A stretch of DNA of 64,000 nt from assembly GCF_003115845.1 (NCBI RefSeq), contig NZ_KZ819025.1, positions 186,001 to 250,000 on the forward strand, given 5' to 3'. The translations under genes were made by a program, and so were the position numbers. The stretch is from Brenneria roseae subsp. roseae (GTDB taxonomy: Bacteria; Pseudomonadota; Gammaproteobacteria; Enterobacterales; Enterobacteriaceae). The notes beneath the pieces were generated by a model, which saw only the letters and a program-made list of their open reading frames with translations, ran no database searches and had not been told where the DNA came from. Below are positions 19,835-30,057 of this stretch, piece by piece. Numbering within the stretch: the stretch's first letter is position 1; every line of letters begins with the position of its first letter.

Positions 19835-21139
19835 ATGCAAGTTTCTGTGGAAACCACTCAAGGCCTTGGGCGCCGTGTAACGATTACCGTTGCTGCTGAC
19901 AGCATTGAGAGTGCGGTTAAGAGCGAACTGGTCAACGTGGCCAAAAAAGTACGTATTGACGGCTTTCGTAAAGGCAAAGTGCCGATGAATGTTGTTGCTC
20001 AGCGTTATGGTGCCTCTGTGCGTCAGGATGTGCTGGGCGATCTGATGCAGCGCAATTTTGTCGATGCCATCATCAAAGAAAAAATTAACCCGGTTGGCGC
20101 GCCGAACTATGTTCCGGGCGAATACACCGCGGGTGGCGACTTCACTTACTCTGTCGAGTTTGAAGTGTACCCGGAAGTGGAATTGAAAGGTCTGGACGCA
20201 ATCGAAGTTGAAAAACCGGTTGTTGAAGTGACAGACGCCGATGTTGATACCATGCTGGAAACGCTGCGTAAGCAACAGGCTACCTGGAAAGAAACCGATC
20301 GCGCCGCCGCGGCTGAAGACCGTGTTACCATCGACTTTACCGGTACTATCGACGGTGAAGAGTTTGAAGGCGGCAAGGCTTCTGATTTCGTCCTGGCAAT
20401 GGGCCAGAGCCGCATGATCCCGGGCTTTGAAGACGGCGTTGTTGGTCACAAGGCTGGCGAAGAATTCACCATTGACGTGAACTTCCCTGACGATTACCAC
20501 GCTGAAAACCTGAAAGGTAAGGCGGCTCAGTTCGCCATCGTTCTGAAGAAAGTGGAAGAGCGTGAACTGCCGGAACTGACTGAAGAGTTCATCAAGCGTT
20601 TCGGCGTGGATGATGGTTCCCAGGAAGGCCTGCGTGCCGAAGTTCGCAAAAACATGGAACGCGAACTGAAAGGCGCCATTCGCAACCGTATTAAGACTCA
20701 AGTTCTGGACGGTCTGGTTAAAGCGAATGAAATCGATGTTCCGGCCGCACTGATCGACGGCGAAATTGATGTTCTGCGTCGGCAGGCTGCACAGCGCTTT
20801 GGCGGTAACGAAAAACAAGCGTTGGAACTGCCTCGCGAACTGTTCGAAGAGCAGGCAAAGCGCCGTGTCGTTGTTGGCCTGCTGTTGGGTGAAGTCATCA
20901 GCACCAATGAGCTGAAAGCGGATGACGCGCGCGTCAACACCCTGATCGAAGAGATGGCTTCTGCTTACGAAGATCCGCAGGAAGTGATCGAGTTCTACAG
21001 TAAAAATAAAGAGCTGATGAACAACATGCGCAATGTTGCTTTGGAAGAGCAAGCGGTGGAAACCGTGCTTTCCAATGCGAAAGTGGTTGAGAAGTCAGTC
21101 AGCTTCAACGAACTGATGAACCAGACTGCCAGCGCATAA
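19835..21139 (+). CDS. tig: Trigger factor, ribosome-associated chaperone
   Basis: Binds nascent chains at the ribosome exit tunnel. Domain order: ribosome-binding domain with the GFRKGKVP signature (about residues 43–50), FKBP-type prolyl isomerase domain (about 150–245, [17 protein letters not shown]), then the C-terminal cradle. 434 aa (E. coli 432). ATG at 19835 follows GAGGTAACAAG. Monocistronic, followed by a strong terminator. Confidence 0.98.
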   Translation: MQVSVETTQGLGRRVTITVAADSIESAVKSELVNVAKKVRIDGFRKGKVPMNVVAQRYGASVRQDVLGDLMQRNFVDAIIKEKINPVGAPNYVPGEYTAGGDFTYSVEFEVYPEVELKGLDAIEVEKPVVEVTDADVDTMLETLRKQQATWKETDRAAAAEDRVTIDFTGTIDGEEFEGGKASDFVLAMGQSRMIPGFEDGVVGHKAGEEFTIDVNFPDDYHAENLKGKAAQFAIVLKKVEERELPELTEEFIKRFGVDDGSQEGLRAEVRKNMERELKGAIRNRIKTQVLDGLVKANEIDVPAALIDGEIDVLRRQAAQRFGGNEKQALELPRELFEEQAKRRVVVGLLLGEVISTNELKADDARVNTLIEEMASAYEDPQEVIEFYSKNKELMNNMRNVALEEQAVETVLSNAKVVEKSVSFNELMNQTASA

Positions 21140-21182
21140 GTATCATTCTGCTGCTGTATCAGGGAATATATTCCCTGACAAC

Positions 21183-21214
21183 AAAGCCCGTGGCCTGATG
21201 GCGCGGGCTTTTTT
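21183..21214 (+). terminator. Intrinsic terminator of tig
   Basis: AAAGCCCG (21183–21190) pairs with CGGGCTTT (21204–21211) and runs into six Ts (21209–21214). Confidence 0.9.
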
Positions 21215-21359
21215 CTGTTTGCAGCCATCGCTGATAACCGATTTGTCCTGAACAGGATGACCTGACTTGCACTATCATTAACAATAAAGAACGGATGCGG
21301 TTAAGAGGCCGGGCGTTATTGCTGATAACTCTTTAATATAAAACAATTGATAGTGTAAG

Positions 21360-21387
21360 CTTGAAAAGCGAGGCGTGAGCCCCAAAT
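21360..21387 (+). promoter_or_regulatory. Sigma-32 (heat-shock) promoter of clpP
   Basis: CTTGAAA at 21360–21366 and CCCCAAAT at 21380–21387, with 13 nt between. This is an excellent match to the RpoH consensus (CTTGAAA, 11–16 nt, CCCCATNT). It lies about 145 nt before clpP in an otherwise non-coding 392-nt gap. Confidence 0.8.
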
Positions 21388-21531
21388 AATTGGAATAACG
21401 GCGGGCGCATGAGGGGTTTCGATATAACCAGGTTGATTGAGTGACGCCGGTGCGTGAGCATGGTCATCACCCTTTATCTCAAGTAGAATCGAACAAGAAC
21501 GACGCCGACGCATTTTATCTAGGAGACGTGA

Positions 21532-22155
21532 ATGTCATACAGTGGCGAACAAGAAAGACAGGCACCTCATATGGCTTTAGTGCCGATGGTGGTTGAACAA
21601 ACCTCTCGTGGGGAGCGTTCTTACGATATTTATTCCCGTCTGCTGAAAGAACGGATAATCTTCCTGACCGGTCAGGTTGAAGATTATATGGCAAACCTGA
21701 TTGTGGCGCAGATGCTGTTCCTTGAAGCCGAAAATCCGGAAAAAGATATTTTCCTGTACATTAATTCTCCAGGTGGCGTCATTACCGCGGGTATGTCCAT
21801 TTACGACACGATGCAGTTCATTAAACCTGATGTGAGTACGATCTGTATGGGACAAGCGTGTTCTATGGGATCGTTCCTGCTGGCCGCAGGAGCAAAAGGC
21901 AAACGTATCTGCCTGCCGAATTCACGGGTGATGATTCACCAGCCGCTGGGCGGGTTCCAGGGACAGGCAACGGATATTGAAATCCACGCCAAAGAAATAC
22001 TGAAAGTGAAAGCCAGAATGAATGAATTGCTGGCAAAACATACTGGGCAGCCTATTGATGTTATAGAGAGAGACACAGAACGAGACCGTTTCCTCTCTGC
22101 CAATGAGGCGGTAGACTATGGTTTGGTAGACTCTGTATTCACGCACCGTGAATAA
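21532..22155 (+). CDS. clpP: ClpP, ATP-dependent protease proteolytic subunit
   Basis: Serine protease that forms two stacked heptameric rings and degrades substrates fed by ClpX or ClpA. Catalytic triad Ser111 (GQACSMG), His136 (MIHQP) and Asp185 are all present at E. coli numbering. 207 aa, including the short propeptide before ALVPMVVEQ. Upstream of clpX, 162 nt away, in the conserved tig–clpP–clpX–lon order. Confidence 0.98.
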   Translation: MSYSGEQERQAPHMALVPMVVEQTSRGERSYDIYSRLLKERIIFLTGQVEDYMANLIVAQMLFLEAENPEKDIFLYINSPGGVITAGMSIYDTMQFIKPDVSTICMGQACSMGSFLLAAGAKGKRICLPNSRVMIHQPLGGFQGQATDIEIHAKEILKVKARMNELLAKHTGQPIDVIERDTERDRFLSANEAVDYGLVDSVFTHRE

Positions 22156-22317
22156 TATTCTGCTATGTTAACAGTCTATAGTGGCTAAAAATCAGTGTAC
22201 GACCGATAGTCTGTAATGCGATGTTTTTTGCGTGTATTGGCTATAAATGTCGGCGTTCGCTGTAGCGATATCGCTGTGGTTGGCCTGCGGGCAAAAGACT
22301 AAGAAGAGGTTTGACTC

Positions 22318-23592
22318 ATGACAGATAAGCGCAAAGACGGTTCAGGAAAGTTGCTGTACTGCTCTTTCTGCGGCAAAAGCCAGCATGAAGTCCGAAAGCT
22401 GATTGCCGGGCCGTCAGTGTATATCTGCGATGAATGTGTGGACTTGTGTAACGACATTATTCGCGAAGAAATTAAAGAAGTGGCGCCGCATCGTGAACGC
22501 AGCGCATTGCCGACGCCGCACGAAATCCGCCGACACCTTGATGATTACGTTATCGGTCAGGAACAGGCCAAAAAGGTCCTGTCCGTCGCGGTATACAACC
22601 ACTACAAGCGGTTACGTAACGGTGACAGCAGCAATGGTATCGAACTGGGCAAAAGTAATATCCTGCTGATTGGCCCAACGGGTAGCGGTAAAACCCTGCT
22701 GGCTGAAACACTGGCTCGTTTCCTCGATGTGCCATTTACCATGGCCGATGCAACAACGCTGACTGAAGCCGGTTATGTGGGTGAAGACGTTGAAAATATC
22801 ATCCAGAAACTGCTACAGAAATGCGACTACGATGTGCAGAAAGCGCAGCGTGGCATTGTCTATATCGATGAAATCGACAAGATTTCACGTAAATCAGACA
22901 ATCCGTCTATCACTCGCGACGTGTCGGGTGAAGGCGTTCAGCAGGCATTGTTGAAACTGATTGAAGGCACTATCGCTGCGGTTCCGCCGCAGGGTGGGCG
23001 TAAACATCCTCAGCAGGAGTTCTTGCAGGTTGATACTTCCAAGATCCTCTTTATTTGTGGCGGGGCGTTTGCCGGTCTGGATAAGGTTATTGAGCAGCGT
23101 ACCGATACCGGGCGTGGTATCGGCTTTGGTGCAACGGTGAAAGGTTCTGCTGAGAAAGCGACCGAGGGTGAACTGTTGAGCCAGGTTGAACCGGGCGATT
23201 TGATCAAATTCGGTTTGATTCCCGAATTTATTGGCCGTTTACCTGTGGTGGCAACGCTCAAGGAGCTGAGTGAAGACGCGCTGATTCAAATTCTGCGTGA
23301 GCCGAAAAATGCACTGACCAAACAGTATCAGGCGCTGTTTAATCTGGAAGGCGTCGAGCTGGAATTTCGTGATGAGGCCCTGACGGCAATTGCGAAGAAA
23401 GCCATGGTACGCAAAACCGGCGCCCGTGGTCTGCGCTCCATTGTCGAAGCGGCATTGCTGGATACCATGTACGATCTGCCATCATTGGAGAGCGTAGATA
23501 AGGTTGTCATTGATGAATCAGTGATTGCCGGCCAGTCTGAACCTCTGCTTATCTACGGCAAGCCCGAGGCTCAACAAGCGTCCGGCGAATAA
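22318..23592 (+). CDS. clpX: ClpX, AAA+ unfoldase of ClpXP
   Basis: Unfolds tagged proteins and threads them into ClpP. N-terminal C4 zinc domain uses Cys15, Cys18, Cys37 and Cys40. AAA+ core: Walker A GPTGSGKT, Walker [10 protein letters not shown], pore loop GYVGED, and the IGF loop that docks on ClpP (GIGFGAT). 424 aa, standard. Ends in a strong terminator, separating it from lon. Confidence 0.98.
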   Translation: MTDKRKDGSGKLLYCSFCGKSQHEVRKLIAGPSVYICDECVDLCNDIIREEIKEVAPHRERSALPTPHEIRRHLDDYVIGQEQAKKVLSVAVYNHYKRLRNGDSSNGIELGKSNILLIGPTGSGKTLLAETLARFLDVPFTMADATTLTEAGYVGEDVENIIQKLLQKCDYDVQKAQRGIVYIDEIDKISRKSDNPSITRDVSGEGVQQALLKLIEGTIAAVPPQGGRKHPQQEFLQVDTSKILFICGGAFAGLDKVIEQRTDTGRGIGFGATVKGSAEKATEGELLSQVEPGDLIKFGLIPEFIGRLPVVATLKELSEDALIQILREPKNALTKQYQALFNLEGVELEFRDEALTAIAKKAMVRKTGARGLRSIVEAALLDTMYDLPSLESVDKVVIDESVIAGQSEPLLIYGKPEAQQASGE

Positions 23593-23622
23593 TTAGCCAA
23601 AAAAACAGTCCTGAAAGATAAA

Positions 23623-23652
23623 AATGGGGGATTTTATCCCCCATTCGCTTTT
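23623..23652 (+). terminator. Intrinsic terminator of clpX
   Basis: AATGGGGG (23623–23630) pairs perfectly with CCCCCATT (23638–23645), followed by CGCTTTT. Confidence 0.85.
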
Positions 23653-23667
23653 ACACGCATTCTGGTC

Positions 23668-23695
23668 GTTGAATGTAAGATATTTATCCCCATAT
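23668..23695 (+). promoter_or_regulatory. Sigma-32 promoter of lon
   Basis: GTTGAAT (23668–23674) and CCCCATAT (23688–23695) are spaced by 13 nt, matching the RpoH consensus and the arrangement of the E. coli lon promoter. The leader just before the ATG is also almost identical to E. coli, including AAGAGAGAGCTCT. Confidence 0.85.
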
Positions 23696-23783
23696 ACTCG
23701 AATACCTATTTGGTGAAACCCGTGAAGATCGTGTTTCACGAGATTCCCTTAACCTGGCGGAAACGAAACTAAGAGAGAGCTCT

Positions 23784-26168
23784 ATGAACCCTGAGCGTTC
23801 CGAACGCATAGAAATCCCCGTATTGCCGTTGCGCGATGTGGTGGTTTATCCGCACATGGTGATTCCGTTGTTTGTTGGTCGGGAGAAGTCGATTCGGTGC
23901 CTTGAAGCCGCAATGGATCATGATAAAAAGATCATGCTGGTGGCACAGAAGGAAGCCTCAACGGATGAGCCAAGTATTAACGATCTTTTCTCGGTAGGGA
24001 CGGTAGCCTCAATTCTTCAAATGCTGAAACTGCCGGACGGCACGGTTAAAGTGCTGGTCGAAGGTTTGCAGCGTGCGCGTATTACGACATTGTCCGACAG
24101 CGGCGAGCATTTTGCCGCACAGGCGGAATACCTGGACTCCCCGGCGATTGATGAGCGTGAGCAGGAAGTTCTGATGCGCACGGCAATCAATCAGTTTGAG
24201 GGATATATCAAGCTGAATAAAAAGATCCCGCCGGAAGTTCTGACGTCGCTGAACAGCATTGATGATGCGGCGCGTCTGGCTGATACCATTGCTGCACATA
24301 TGCCTCTGAAACTGGCGGATAAGCAGTCGGTACTTGAAATGTTCGATATTACGGAACGTCTTGAGTATCTGATGGCGATGATGGAATCTGAAATCGATCT
24401 GTTGCAGGTCGAAAAACGTATCCGTAGCCGTGTTAAGAAGCAGATGGAGAAAAGTCAGCGTGAGTACTATCTGAATGAGCAGATGAAGGCCATTCAGAAA
24501 GAACTCGGCGAGATGGACGATGCGCCGGATGAACACGAAGCGTTAAAGCGCAAGATTGAAGCGGCAAAAATGCCGAAGGAAGCGCGTGAAAAAACCGAAG
24601 CGGAACTGCAAAAGCTGAAAATGATGTCGCCGATGTCGGCTGAAGCGACGGTTGTCCGTAGCTACATTGACTGGATGGTTCAGGTTCCATGGAATGCGCG
24701 TAGCAAAGTGAAGAAAGATTTGCTGAAAGCGCAGGAAATGCTGGATACCGACCATTACGGTCTTGAGCGTGTGAAAGAACGCATTCTGGAATATCTGGCC
24801 GTACAAAGCCGCGTCAGCAAAATCAAGGGACCTATCCTGTGTCTGGTCGGGCCGCCGGGAGTGGGTAAAACCTCGCTGGGGCAGTCCATCGCTAAAGCGA
24901 CTGGACGTCAGTATGTTCGTATGGCGCTGGGTGGGGTACGTGATGAGGCCGAGATTCGCGGTCACCGCCGTACTTATATCGGTTCCATGCCGGGCAAGCT
25001 GATTCAGAAAATGGCCAAAGTCGGGGTGAAGAATCCGCTGTTCCTGCTGGATGAGATTGACAAGATGTCATCCGACATGCGCGGCGATCCGGCGTCTGCT
25101 TTGCTGGAAGTGCTTGATCCTGAGCAGAATGTTGCTTTTAACGATCACTATCTGGAGGTCGATTACGATCTCTCCGACGTGATGTTTGTTGCGACATCCA
25201 ACTCAATGAACATTCCGGCGCCGCTGCTCGATCGTATGGAGGTGATTCGTCTTTCCGGCTATACCGAAGATGAAAAACTGAACATCGCCAAACAGCATCT
25301 GCTGCCAAAACAGATTGAGCGCAACGCGCTGAAAAAAGGCGAGTTGTTGGTGGAAGACAGCGCGATTGTCGGGATTATCCGCTATTACACCCGTGAAGCG
25401 GGCGTGCGTAGTCTGGAACGTGAAATTTCCAAACTGTGTCGCAAGGCGGTCAAAACGCTGTTGATGGATAAATCTGTTAAACATATCCAGATAACGGGCG
25501 ATAATCTTAAAGATTTCCTCGGCGTACAGCGCTTTGACTATGGCCGGGCGGATGATGAAAACCGTGTTGGTCAGGTGACCGGGTTGGCCTGGACGGAAGT
25601 AGGCGGCGACTTACTGACGATTGAGACCGCCTGTGTTCCGGGTAAAGGCAAGTTGACGTATACCGGTTCGTTAGGTGAAGTGATGCAGGAGTCTATCCAG
25701 GCCGCGCTCACCGTAGTTCGTGCCAGAGCGGAGAAATTGGGTATCAACGCGGATTTCTATGAGAAACGCGATATTCACGTTCACGTTCCTGAAGGGGCGA
25801 CACCGAAAGATGGGCCAAGCGCGGGTATTGCAATGTGTACCGCGCTGGTGTCCTGTTTGACCGGTAACCCGGTACGGGCTGACGTGGCGATGACAGGCGA
25901 AATCACCTTACGTGGTTTAGTGCTGCCTATCGGTGGTCTGAAAGAGAAACTGCTGGCCGCGCATCGTGGCGGCATCAAAACGGTATTGATCCCGGATGAT
26001 AACAAGCGTGATCTTGAAGATATTCCGCAAAACGTGATTGCCGATCTGGATATTCATCCAGTGAAACGCATCGAGGAAGTGTTGGCGTTAGCGTTACAGA
26101 ATGCGCCATATGGTATGCAGGTAGTGAACACAACGGCGCCTGAGGCGAAAACAGCCAAGGCAAAATAG
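23784..26168 (+). CDS. lon: Lon, ATP-dependent serine protease
   Basis: AAA+ protease degrading misfolded and regulatory proteins. LAN substrate-binding domain (about residues 10–200), AAA+ module with Walker A GPPGVGKT near 356, protease domain with catalytic Ser679 (KDGPSAG) and Lys722 ([10 protein letters not shown]), both at E. coli numbering. 794 aa: ten residues longer than E. coli because of a Thr/Ala/Lys-rich C-terminal extension after GMQVV. Heat-shock promoter upstream. Confidence 0.98.
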   Translation: MNPERSERIEIPVLPLRDVVVYPHMVIPLFVGREKSIRCLEAAMDHDKKIMLVAQKEASTDEPSINDLFSVGTVASILQMLKLPDGTVKVLVEGLQRARITTLSDSGEHFAAQAEYLDSPAIDEREQEVLMRTAINQFEGYIKLNKKIPPEVLTSLNSIDDAARLADTIAAHMPLKLADKQSVLEMFDITERLEYLMAMMESEIDLLQVEKRIRSRVKKQMEKSQREYYLNEQMKAIQKELGEMDDAPDEHEALKRKIEAAKMPKEAREKTEAELQKLKMMSPMSAEATVVRSYIDWMVQVPWNARSKVKKDLLKAQEMLDTDHYGLERVKERILEYLAVQSRVSKIKGPILCLVGPPGVGKTSLGQSIAKATGRQYVRMALGGVRDEAEIRGHRRTYIGSMPGKLIQKMAKVGVKNPLFLLDEIDKMSSDMRGDPASALLEVLDPEQNVAFNDHYLEVDYDLSDVMFVATSNSMNIPAPLLDRMEVIRLSGYTEDEKLNIAKQHLLPKQIERNALKKGELLVEDSAIVGIIRYYTREAGVRSLEREISKLCRKAVKTLLMDKSVKHIQITGDNLKDFLGVQRFDYGRADDENRVGQVTGLAWTEVGGDLLTIETACVPGKGKLTYTGSLGEVMQESIQAALTVVRARAEKLGINADFYEKRDIHVHVPEGATPKDGPSAGIAMCTALVSCLTGNPVRADVAMTGEITLRGLVLPIGGLKEKLLAAHRGGIKTVLIPDDNKRDLEDIPQNVIADLDIHPVKRIEEVLALALQNAPYGMQVVNTTAPEAKTAKAK

Positions 26169-26201
26169 TGACCTATAGCAAAAACCATTGATAAAAGCAG
26201 G

Positions 26202-26237
26202 GCTGGTGAGTTAAATCGTGCTTGCCAGCTTTTTTTT
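26202..26237 (+). terminator. Intrinsic terminator of lon
   Basis: GCTGGTGAG (26202–26210) pairs with CTTGCCAGC (26221–26229, two wobble pairs), then eight Ts (26230–26237). Confidence 0.88.
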
Positions 26238-26364
26238 GTACCGCTAAGTTAGAGCACTGTTGGCTTTAGCTGTAACTTGCTAAGGTCTGGCAGGATTGAT
26301 ATAAAGCTACGTGTCGTGTTTTGGGAAACTAGCGCGATAATAGAATTTCAGAGGGGATGAGAGA

Positions 26365-26637
26365 GTGAACAAGTCACAATTGATCGACAAAATTGCCGCA
26401 GATGCTGATATTTCCAAAGCGGCGGCAGGGCGTGTGTTAGATGCAATTATTGGTTCCGTTACCGAGTCTCTGAAGGAAGGGGATGATGTCGCTTTGGTTG
26501 GTTTCGGTACTTTCTCAGTGCGTGAACGCGCTGCTCGTACCGGCCGTAACCCTCAGACTGGTAAGGAAATCAGTATTCCTGCAGCGAAAGTACCGGGCTT
26601 CCGTGCTGGTAAATCGCTGAAAGACGCCGTTAACTGA
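26365..26637 (+). CDS. hupB: HupB, DNA-binding protein HU-beta
   Basis: Nucleoid protein that bends and compacts DNA. 90 aa with the HU signature [20 protein letters not shown] and the Pro63 intercalating tip. Starts with GTG, as in E. coli hupB, behind GAGGGG. Monocistronic between two terminators. Confidence 0.97.
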   Translation: MNKSQLIDKIAADADISKAAAGRVLDAIIGSVTESLKEGDDVALVGFGTFSVRERAARTGRNPQTGKEISIPAAKVPGFRAGKSLKDAVN

Positions 26638-26720
26638 TTATTACGTCACAGGTTTGGTGTGTAACACGCTGTGTTGCCAAACATTACCTGACGCAGAGAT
26701 ATTGGTAAGGTAAGATACGA

Positions 26721-26747
26721 GGCGCATCATTTTATGATGTGCCTTTT
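26721..26747 (+). terminator. Intrinsic terminator of hupB
   Basis: GGCGCATCAT (26721–26730) pairs with ATGATGTGCC (26734–26743, one wobble), loop TTT, followed by TTTT. Confidence 0.8.
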
Positions 26748-26750
26748 ACT

Positions 26751-26823
26751 ATGACGGGCTATCCTGCCCGTCACCCTTTGGGCCGTCGCAAGCGACGTTG
26801 AAAATCGCTTCCGGCGATTTTTT
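26751..26823 (+). repeat. Three-hairpin intergenic repeat, copy A
   Basis: Three consecutive perfect hairpins: GACGGGC/GCCCGTC (26753–26772), CGTCGC/GCGACG (26784–26797) and AAAATCGC/GCGATTTT (26801–26821) ending in a T-run. It is directly followed by copy B, which has the same layout but different stem bases. I do not recognise it as a named family (not ERIC, not REP as I know them). Confidence 0.75.
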
Positions 26824-26900
26824 ATGACGGGCTAATACCCTGCCCGATACCCTGCGGGTCGTTGCGGAGCAACGTTGAAAAACATTCCTGATGTTTTTTT
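26824..26900 (+). repeat. Three-hairpin intergenic repeat, copy B (tandem to A)
   Basis: Starts with the same ATGACGGGCTA as copy A. Hairpins: CGGGC/GCCCG (26828–26846), CGTTGC/GCAACG (26860–26874) and AAAAACAT/ATGTTTTT (26878–26898) with a T-run to 26900. The second and third stems differ from copy A by paired, compensatory changes. The last hairpin could act as an additional terminator before ppiD. Confidence 0.75.
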
Positions 26901-27040
26901 ACCGGCAATTCAGGTTACGATTGTCGGACAAAAGCGTAATGCGCCCTGGCTTTGTTTGCGGGCTACAGCAATGGCAAGGATGTATGGCTTCGGCCAGCGC
27001 GGGGAGTATTATCCATTCTACAGCGGAGTGTTGTCACATT

Positions 27041-28921
27041 ATGATGGACAATTTACGCGCGGCCGCTAATAACGTCGTGCTCAAAATTATTCTTGCTTTG
27101 ATCATTGCATCATTCGTTTTAACCGGCGTTGGTGATTATCTTATTGGTGGTTCCGGAGACTATGCGGCAAAGGTAAATGGTCAGGAAATTACCCGTGCCC
27201 AGTTGGAACAAGCGGTACAAAACGAACGCAATCGTCAGCAGGAAGCATTGGGCGAGAATTTCTCCATTCTTGCGAGTAATGACGGTTATATGCAGAATCT
27301 GCGTCGGCAGGCTCTTGCTCAACTGATTGACGAAGCATTGCTGGATCAATATGCCAATAAACTTGGGCTGAGTATCAGTGATGAACAGATTAAGCAGGCG
27401 ATTTTCTCTGTTCCTGCGTTTCAAACCAACAACCGTTTCGATAACGAAAAATATCTGGATCAGGTTCGCCGTCTTGGACTGACGCCGGATGTCTATGCCC
27501 AACTGTTGCGTAAACAATTAACGTCGCAGCAGCTGATTCGTGGTTTCGGCAATACCTCGTTCCTGCTTCCCCAGGAAATCGACAATCTGGTAAAACAGGC
27601 GGCTCAGGATCGCGTGGTTCGACTGGCGACGATAGATGTTGAAGCCAGGGCCAACGCGCTGAGTGTTTCTGATGAAGAAATTCAGAGTTATTACGATCAG
27701 AACAAGAACAGCTTTATCGCACCTGAAGCGTTCAAAGTGAGCTATATCACGCTGGATGCCGCGGGGATCATGGATAAAACCACGGTCAATGACGATGATA
27801 TCGCCGATTTTTATGAAAAAAATAAAAATGACTATTCTCAGCCAGAGCGTAAGAAATTCAGCGTCATTCAGGTAAAAACCGAAGCGGATGCACAGACTGT
27901 TTTGGATGAACTGAAGCAGGGTGCCGATTTTGCTGCGTTGGCGAAAGAAAAATCGACCGATGTGATTTCAAGCCGCAACGGTGGTGATTTGGGCTGGATG
28001 GACGAAGGTTCCACCGTTGATGAACTCAGGCAGGCTGCGCTGACCGAAAAAGGGCAGGTGTCCTCAGCAATAAAATCCTCTGTGGGATATTTGATTGTTC
28101 GTCTGGACGATATTCAGCCGCCGCAGGTTAAACCGCTGAGTGAGGTTCGTGCTGACATCGCCGCCAAAGTGAAGCAAGAAAAAGCGCTGGACGAGTATTA
28201 CGCGCTGCAACAAAAAGTCAGCGAAGCGGCAAGCAATGACAACGAATCTCTGGCTTCCGCTGAAGAGGCCGCCGGCGTCAAAGCTACGCAAACGGATTGG
28301 TTTACTCGTGAACAGCTCCCTGCCGCACTGAATTTTCAGCCGGTTACTCAGGTGCTCTTTGATGGCGCATTGCTGGGTGATAACGGCGCGCCCGGCAATA
28401 ACTCCGATGTCATCAATGTGGATGGCGATCGTGCTTTCGTTATTCGTATTACTGACCATAAAGCGGAAACCACGCGTCCGTTGGATCAGGTTCGCGATCA
28501 GGTAACGCAGATGGTTAAACGCCAGAAGGCAGAGCAACAGGCTCGCGTTGATGCTGAAAAAATTCTGGCCGATCTGAAACAAGGTAAGGACGATACGTTG
28601 AAAGCGGCCGGTCTGAGCTTTGGCGAAGCGAAAACGCTGTCCTCCATTTCTCAAGGCGACGTAATGACGGAATCTATTTTCGCTCTGCCGTATCCGGCCA
28701 ATGATAAACCGTCTTACGGGATTTCTCAGGATCAGACGGGCAATGTGGTCCTTGTCGCATTGGATAGTGTGACGCCGCATCCGCTAAACGATCAACAAAA
28801 AGAGCAATTTTCCAGCCAGATACAGCAAAGCTCACTGGGTTCTCTTTTTGATGCGCTGCTGACCAGCTTACGTAGCGAAGCCGAAATCAAGATGGGCAAC
28901 GCCGCTCAGGAGCAGCAATAA
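27041..28921 (+). CDS. ppiD: PpiD, membrane-anchored periplasmic chaperone (SurA/parvulin-like)
   Basis: Inner-membrane protein with one N-terminal anchor (about residues 13–35, VVLKIILALIIASFVLTGVG) and a large periplasmic part that helps proteins leaving the Sec translocon. The SurA-like N domain is followed by a degenerate parvulin domain (about 265–360, ARNGGDLGW-like SSRNGGDLGW). The ATGATG at 27041 gives MMDNLRAAANNVVLK, matching E. coli; a frame open from 26891 would run through the upstream repeat and is rejected. 626 aa (E. coli 623). Confidence 0.96.
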   Translation: MMDNLRAAANNVVLKIILALIIASFVLTGVGDYLIGGSGDYAAKVNGQEITRAQLEQAVQNERNRQQEALGENFSILASNDGYMQNLRRQALAQLIDEALLDQYANKLGLSISDEQIKQAIFSVPAFQTNNRFDNEKYLDQVRRLGLTPDVYAQLLRKQLTSQQLIRGFGNTSFLLPQEIDNLVKQAAQDRVVRLATIDVEARANALSVSDEEIQSYYDQNKNSFIAPEAFKVSYITLDAAGIMDKTTVNDDDIADFYEKNKNDYSQPERKKFSVIQVKTEADAQTVLDELKQGADFAALAKEKSTDVISSRNGGDLGWMDEGSTVDELRQAALTEKGQVSSAIKSSVGYLIVRLDDIQPPQVKPLSEVRADIAAKVKQEKALDEYYALQQKVSEAASNDNESLASAEEAAGVKATQTDWFTREQLPAALNFQPVTQVLFDGALLGDNGAPGNNSDVINVDGDRAFVIRITDHKAETTRPLDQVRDQVTQMVKRQKAEQQARVDAEKILADLKQGKDDTLKAAGLSFGEAKTLSSISQGDVMTESIFALPYPANDKPSYGISQDQTGNVVLVALDSVTPHPLNDQQKEQFSSQIQQSSLGSLFDALLTSLRSEAEIKMGNAAQEQQ

Positions 28922-28954
28922 GCTCCGCATAAATTTGCAAACCGTTGCAATAAC

Positions 28955-28978
28955 AAAAGGCCGCTTTCGCGGCCTTTT
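28955..28978 (+). terminator. Intrinsic terminator of ppiD
   Basis: AAAAGGCCGC (28955–28964) pairs perfectly with GCGGCCTTTT (28969–28978), loop TTTC. Confidence 0.88.
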
Positions 28979-29059
28979 CCACATTTAAATTCCTCCGTTT
29001 GCGGCGAACTCAGACCTGCGGCAAGGTAGCGATGCTGTCAAACACAAGGAGGAAACAGC

Positions 29060-29422
29060 ATGAAAAAATCAGGAATAAAAGCGCTTTGTCTGGTAATTGG
29101 GATGAGTTTGTCAGGGTTACCGTTAATCGTTCAGGCAACCCTGAAGGCTGATGATACGGCGACGGCGGCAAAATCTGTTTCATCCGAGCAAAAGGTGGAA
29201 AAAGTAAACTTGCCTAACGTTGATGAGGATGAAGTAAGTATCAACATGGGAACCGCAGCAGAACTGGCTGAAGTGATGAACGGCGTTGGCCTTAAGAAAG
29301 CCGAGGCCATCGTCACTTATCGTGAGCAAAATGGCCCTTTCACGCAGATTGAGCAATTAAAAGAAGTACCAGGGATTGGCGCCGCGCTGGTAGAACGTAA
29401 TCTCTCCCGATTAAAACTGTGA
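29060..29422 (+). CDS. ybaV: YbaV, ComEA-like helix-hairpin-helix protein
   Basis: Exported small protein (signal peptide cleaved near VQA-TL) with a C-terminal double helix-hairpin-helix (about residues 60–120: INMGTAAELAEVMNGVG and FTQIEQLKEVPGIGAALVER), the DNA-binding fold of ComEA. A role in DNA uptake is shown for ComEA of competent bacteria; it is untested here. Strong AAGGAGG ribosome site before the ATG at 29060. 120 aa. Confidence 0.92.
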   Translation: MKKSGIKALCLVIGMSLSGLPLIVQATLKADDTATAAKSVSSEQKVEKVNLPNVDEDEVSINMGTAAELAEVMNGVGLKKAEAIVTYREQNGPFTQIEQLKEVPGIGAALVERNLSRLKL

Positions 29423-29532
29423 TGTTGTTCGCAACCGAGTGGTGAAATGCTGTTCGGTTGCGAGCTTCTGCTAGGCTAAATATCAGGTCATACCAGTCTT
29501 GTGAGTCTTGTCGCTATGGGAGTATTGGCTTG

Positions 29533-29937
29533 ATGCAGAGTTTTATCACCGTTCGTGGGTATCACATTGATGTTTATCAGCATGTCAACAATGCACGATA
29601 TCTGGAGTTTTTAGAGGATGCGCGCTGGCAATGGCTGGAAACGCTGCCAACCTTTGACTGGATGAATCGAAACAACATTGCCTTTATCGTGGTAAATATC
29701 AACATCAACTATCGTAAGCCCGCAGTGTTAGGGGATAAATTGCGTATCGATAGTGAGTTTTTACAATTGAATACTAAAAGCGGTGTGATCAGTCAGAAAA
29801 TAACTCGTCAGTCTGATGACGAAAGTATTGCTGATGCTTTGCTGACGTTCGTCTGCATTGATTTGTTAACGCAGAAGGCGTTGCCGCTTGAAGGTGAGCT
29901 ACTGGAACATTTGAATGATATCCGCCATGAGGGATAG
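29533..29937 (+). CDS. fadM: FadM (YbaW), long-chain acyl-CoA thioesterase
   Basis: Hot-dog-fold thioesterase that hydrolyses 3,5-tetradecadienoyl-CoA and similar by-products of fatty-acid beta-oxidation. The catalytic aspartate sits in DVYQHVNNARYLEF. The ATG at 29533 gives MQSFITVRGYHIDVYQH, matching E. coli (132 aa; here 134); upstream in-frame codons from 29458 are not conserved. Convergent with queC. Confidence 0.93.
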   Translation: MQSFITVRGYHIDVYQHVNNARYLEFLEDARWQWLETLPTFDWMNRNNIAFIVVNININYRKPAVLGDKLRIDSEFLQLNTKSGVISQKITRQSDDESIADALLTFVCIDLLTQKALPLEGELLEHLNDIRHEG

Positions 29938-29999
29938 CGCAGGGGAATAAATCAGATGTCTCCCGCTGTCTATCGTTAGCATCAGGGAAACTCAGGCTA

Positions 30000-30042
30000 T
30001 TCAGGCAAGGCGATCATTGGTGGGGATACCGCCTTGCCTGAA
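30000..30042. terminator. Perfect 13-bp inverted repeat between convergent fadM and queC
   Basis: TTCAGGCAAGGCG (30000–30012) pairs with CGCCTTGCCTGAA (30030–30042) over a 17-nt loop. No T-run follows on either strand, but the position between convergent genes suggests a shared transcript end. Confidence 0.6.
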
Positions 30043-30057
30043 CCTGGCTCTGTTTGA

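Noticed and set aside
19655-21052. 465-codon open frame antisense to tig
   Set aside because: It mirrors tig on the other strand, is Phe/His/Asn/Gln-rich as expected for antisense of a Lys/Glu/Val-rich gene, has no family resemblance, and tig is certain.
21240-21265. LexA-like palindrome TCCTG-AA-CAGGA upstream of clpP
   Set aside because: The arms are too close and lack the CTGT-N8-ACAG pattern of LexA boxes.
26891-27040. 50-residue N-terminal extension of PpiD
   Set aside because: It starts inside hairpin repeat B and is unlike PpiD; the ATGATG at 27041 matches the family start.
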